Below, piece after piece: positions 44,979 to 45,306 of a DNA stretch of 45,306 nt. The stretch is from Mesorhizobium sp. (GTDB taxonomy: Bacteria; Pseudomonadota; Alphaproteobacteria; Rhizobiales; Rhizobiaceae), in assembly GCF_005063415.1 (NCBI RefSeq), contig NZ_SUEG01000002.1:1-45306 (forward strand). Reading direction: 5' to 3'. Each line of letters starts with the position of its first letter. The first letter of the stretch is position 1. A program made the translations under genes and the position numbers. The notes below the pieces were generated by a model that worked only from the letters and a program-made list of their open reading frames with translations, had not been told where the DNA came from and searched no databases.

Positions 44979-45306
44979 TTATTTCTGGGCCAGCAGCTTC
45001 TTAAACAGATCCTCATCGTACGGCGAATAGATGTAACCGTCAGCCGGGAAATCCTTAGCCCGGGCGAGATATTCGTCGATGTTGGAATTGTCGATCACCG
45101 GCAGCGGGATCTTGACGAAAGCCGGCACATCCTTGCCGTCCAGCGCCTGTACGGCGGTGTAGGTGGCGAAAGCGCCGAGCCAGTTCGGCTGCATCGTCGC
45201 CCAGCTCTTCAAGCCCTTTTCCTTCCACAATTCGAGGAACTGGCGCGCATTCTCGCCGGTGATCGGCACCTGTTCGCGACCCTGCTTGTCGAGCGCGAGC
45301 ACGGCA
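44979..45306 (-). CDS. sugar-binding periplasmic protein, C-terminal part
   Basis: Partial: at least 108 residues of the C-terminus, with the N-terminus beyond the right edge. LDKQGREQVPITGENARQFL, WATMQPNWLGAFATYTAVQALDG and KIPLPVIDNSNIDEYL in pieces are typical of the last third of CUT2 sugar-binding proteins. It is the first visible gene of the importer operon, 9 bp before the ATPase gene. The ligand cannot be deduced from this part. Confidence 0.82.
   Translation of the reverse strand, partial: AVLALDKQGREQVPITGENARQFLELWKEKGLKSWATMQPNWLGAFATYTAVQALDGKDVPAFVKIPLPVIDNSNIDEYLARAKDFPADGYIYSPYDEDLFKKLLAQK

Overview
The window looks like chromosomal DNA of an alphaproteobacterium of the order Rhizobiales, most like Mesorhizobium. 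The evidence is the high GC content, strongly biased codon use, a six-gene glycogen operon in the rhizobial order, an frcBCA-type fructose importer matching the Sinorhizobium/Mesorhizobium system, and intergenic palindromes of rhizobial type. This assignment rests on recognition of families and gene order, not on a database search. No rRNA, tRNA or CRISPR array was seen.

Layout. (1) 1-1580: a possible insertion-sequence end and a tyrosine integrase that lacks its catalytic tyrosine. Its reading frame runs into the 3' end of the next operon. (2) 1554-6969, minus strand: oppA-oppB-oppC and a fused oppDF ATPase, a complete oligopeptide importer. (3) 7354-9619, plus: a TadE-like pseudopilin and a TadG-like protein. 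(4) 9636-22687, minus: glgP-glgB-glgC-glgA-pgm-glgX followed by a GH13 alpha-glucosidase, covering glycogen synthesis and breakdown. (5) 22863-28707: frcBCA (minus), and divergently a ROK repressor, a FucU/RbsD-type mutarotase and a PfkB sugar kinase (plus). The two arms share a 210-bp control region with an inverted repeat. (6) 28961-36298: a patchwork of a DegT/StrS aminotransferase, a small membrane protein, a VapBC toxin-antitoxin pair, a luciferase-like oxidoreductase, a CDP-alcohol phosphatidyltransferase facing PgpA, a decayed tartrate dehydrogenase gene, a MarR regulator with an unclear start, and a HipBA toxin-antitoxin pair. (7) 36569-45306: a catabolic cluster with a TIM-barrel protein, a zinc deacylase, a RidA protein, a PLP enzyme of the D-serine dehydratase/D-threonine aldolase type, a divergent lactonase-like amidohydrolase, and an RbsABC-type sugar importer whose binding protein runs off the right edge.

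How the parts work together. Regions 4 and 5 join sugar uptake and phosphorylation to storage: FrcBCA imports fructose-type sugars, the kinase phosphorylates them, Pgm and GlgC make ADP-glucose, GlgA and GlgB build glycogen, and GlgP, GlgX and the alpha-glucosidase take it apart. Region 7 is the best candidate for an undescribed system. A sugar-type importer is encoded beside enzymes that would act on an amide or acyl bond, a lactone-like ring and a beta-hydroxy D-amino acid, with RidA to clear the reactive enamine/imine product. The substrate cannot be named from sequence alone.

The control sites worth most attention are three 19-bp repeats spaced exactly 26 bp apart over the hipBA promoter, the frcB/frcR divergent inverted repeat that carries a TTGACA box at each end, and a 9-bp inverted repeat upstream of vapBC.
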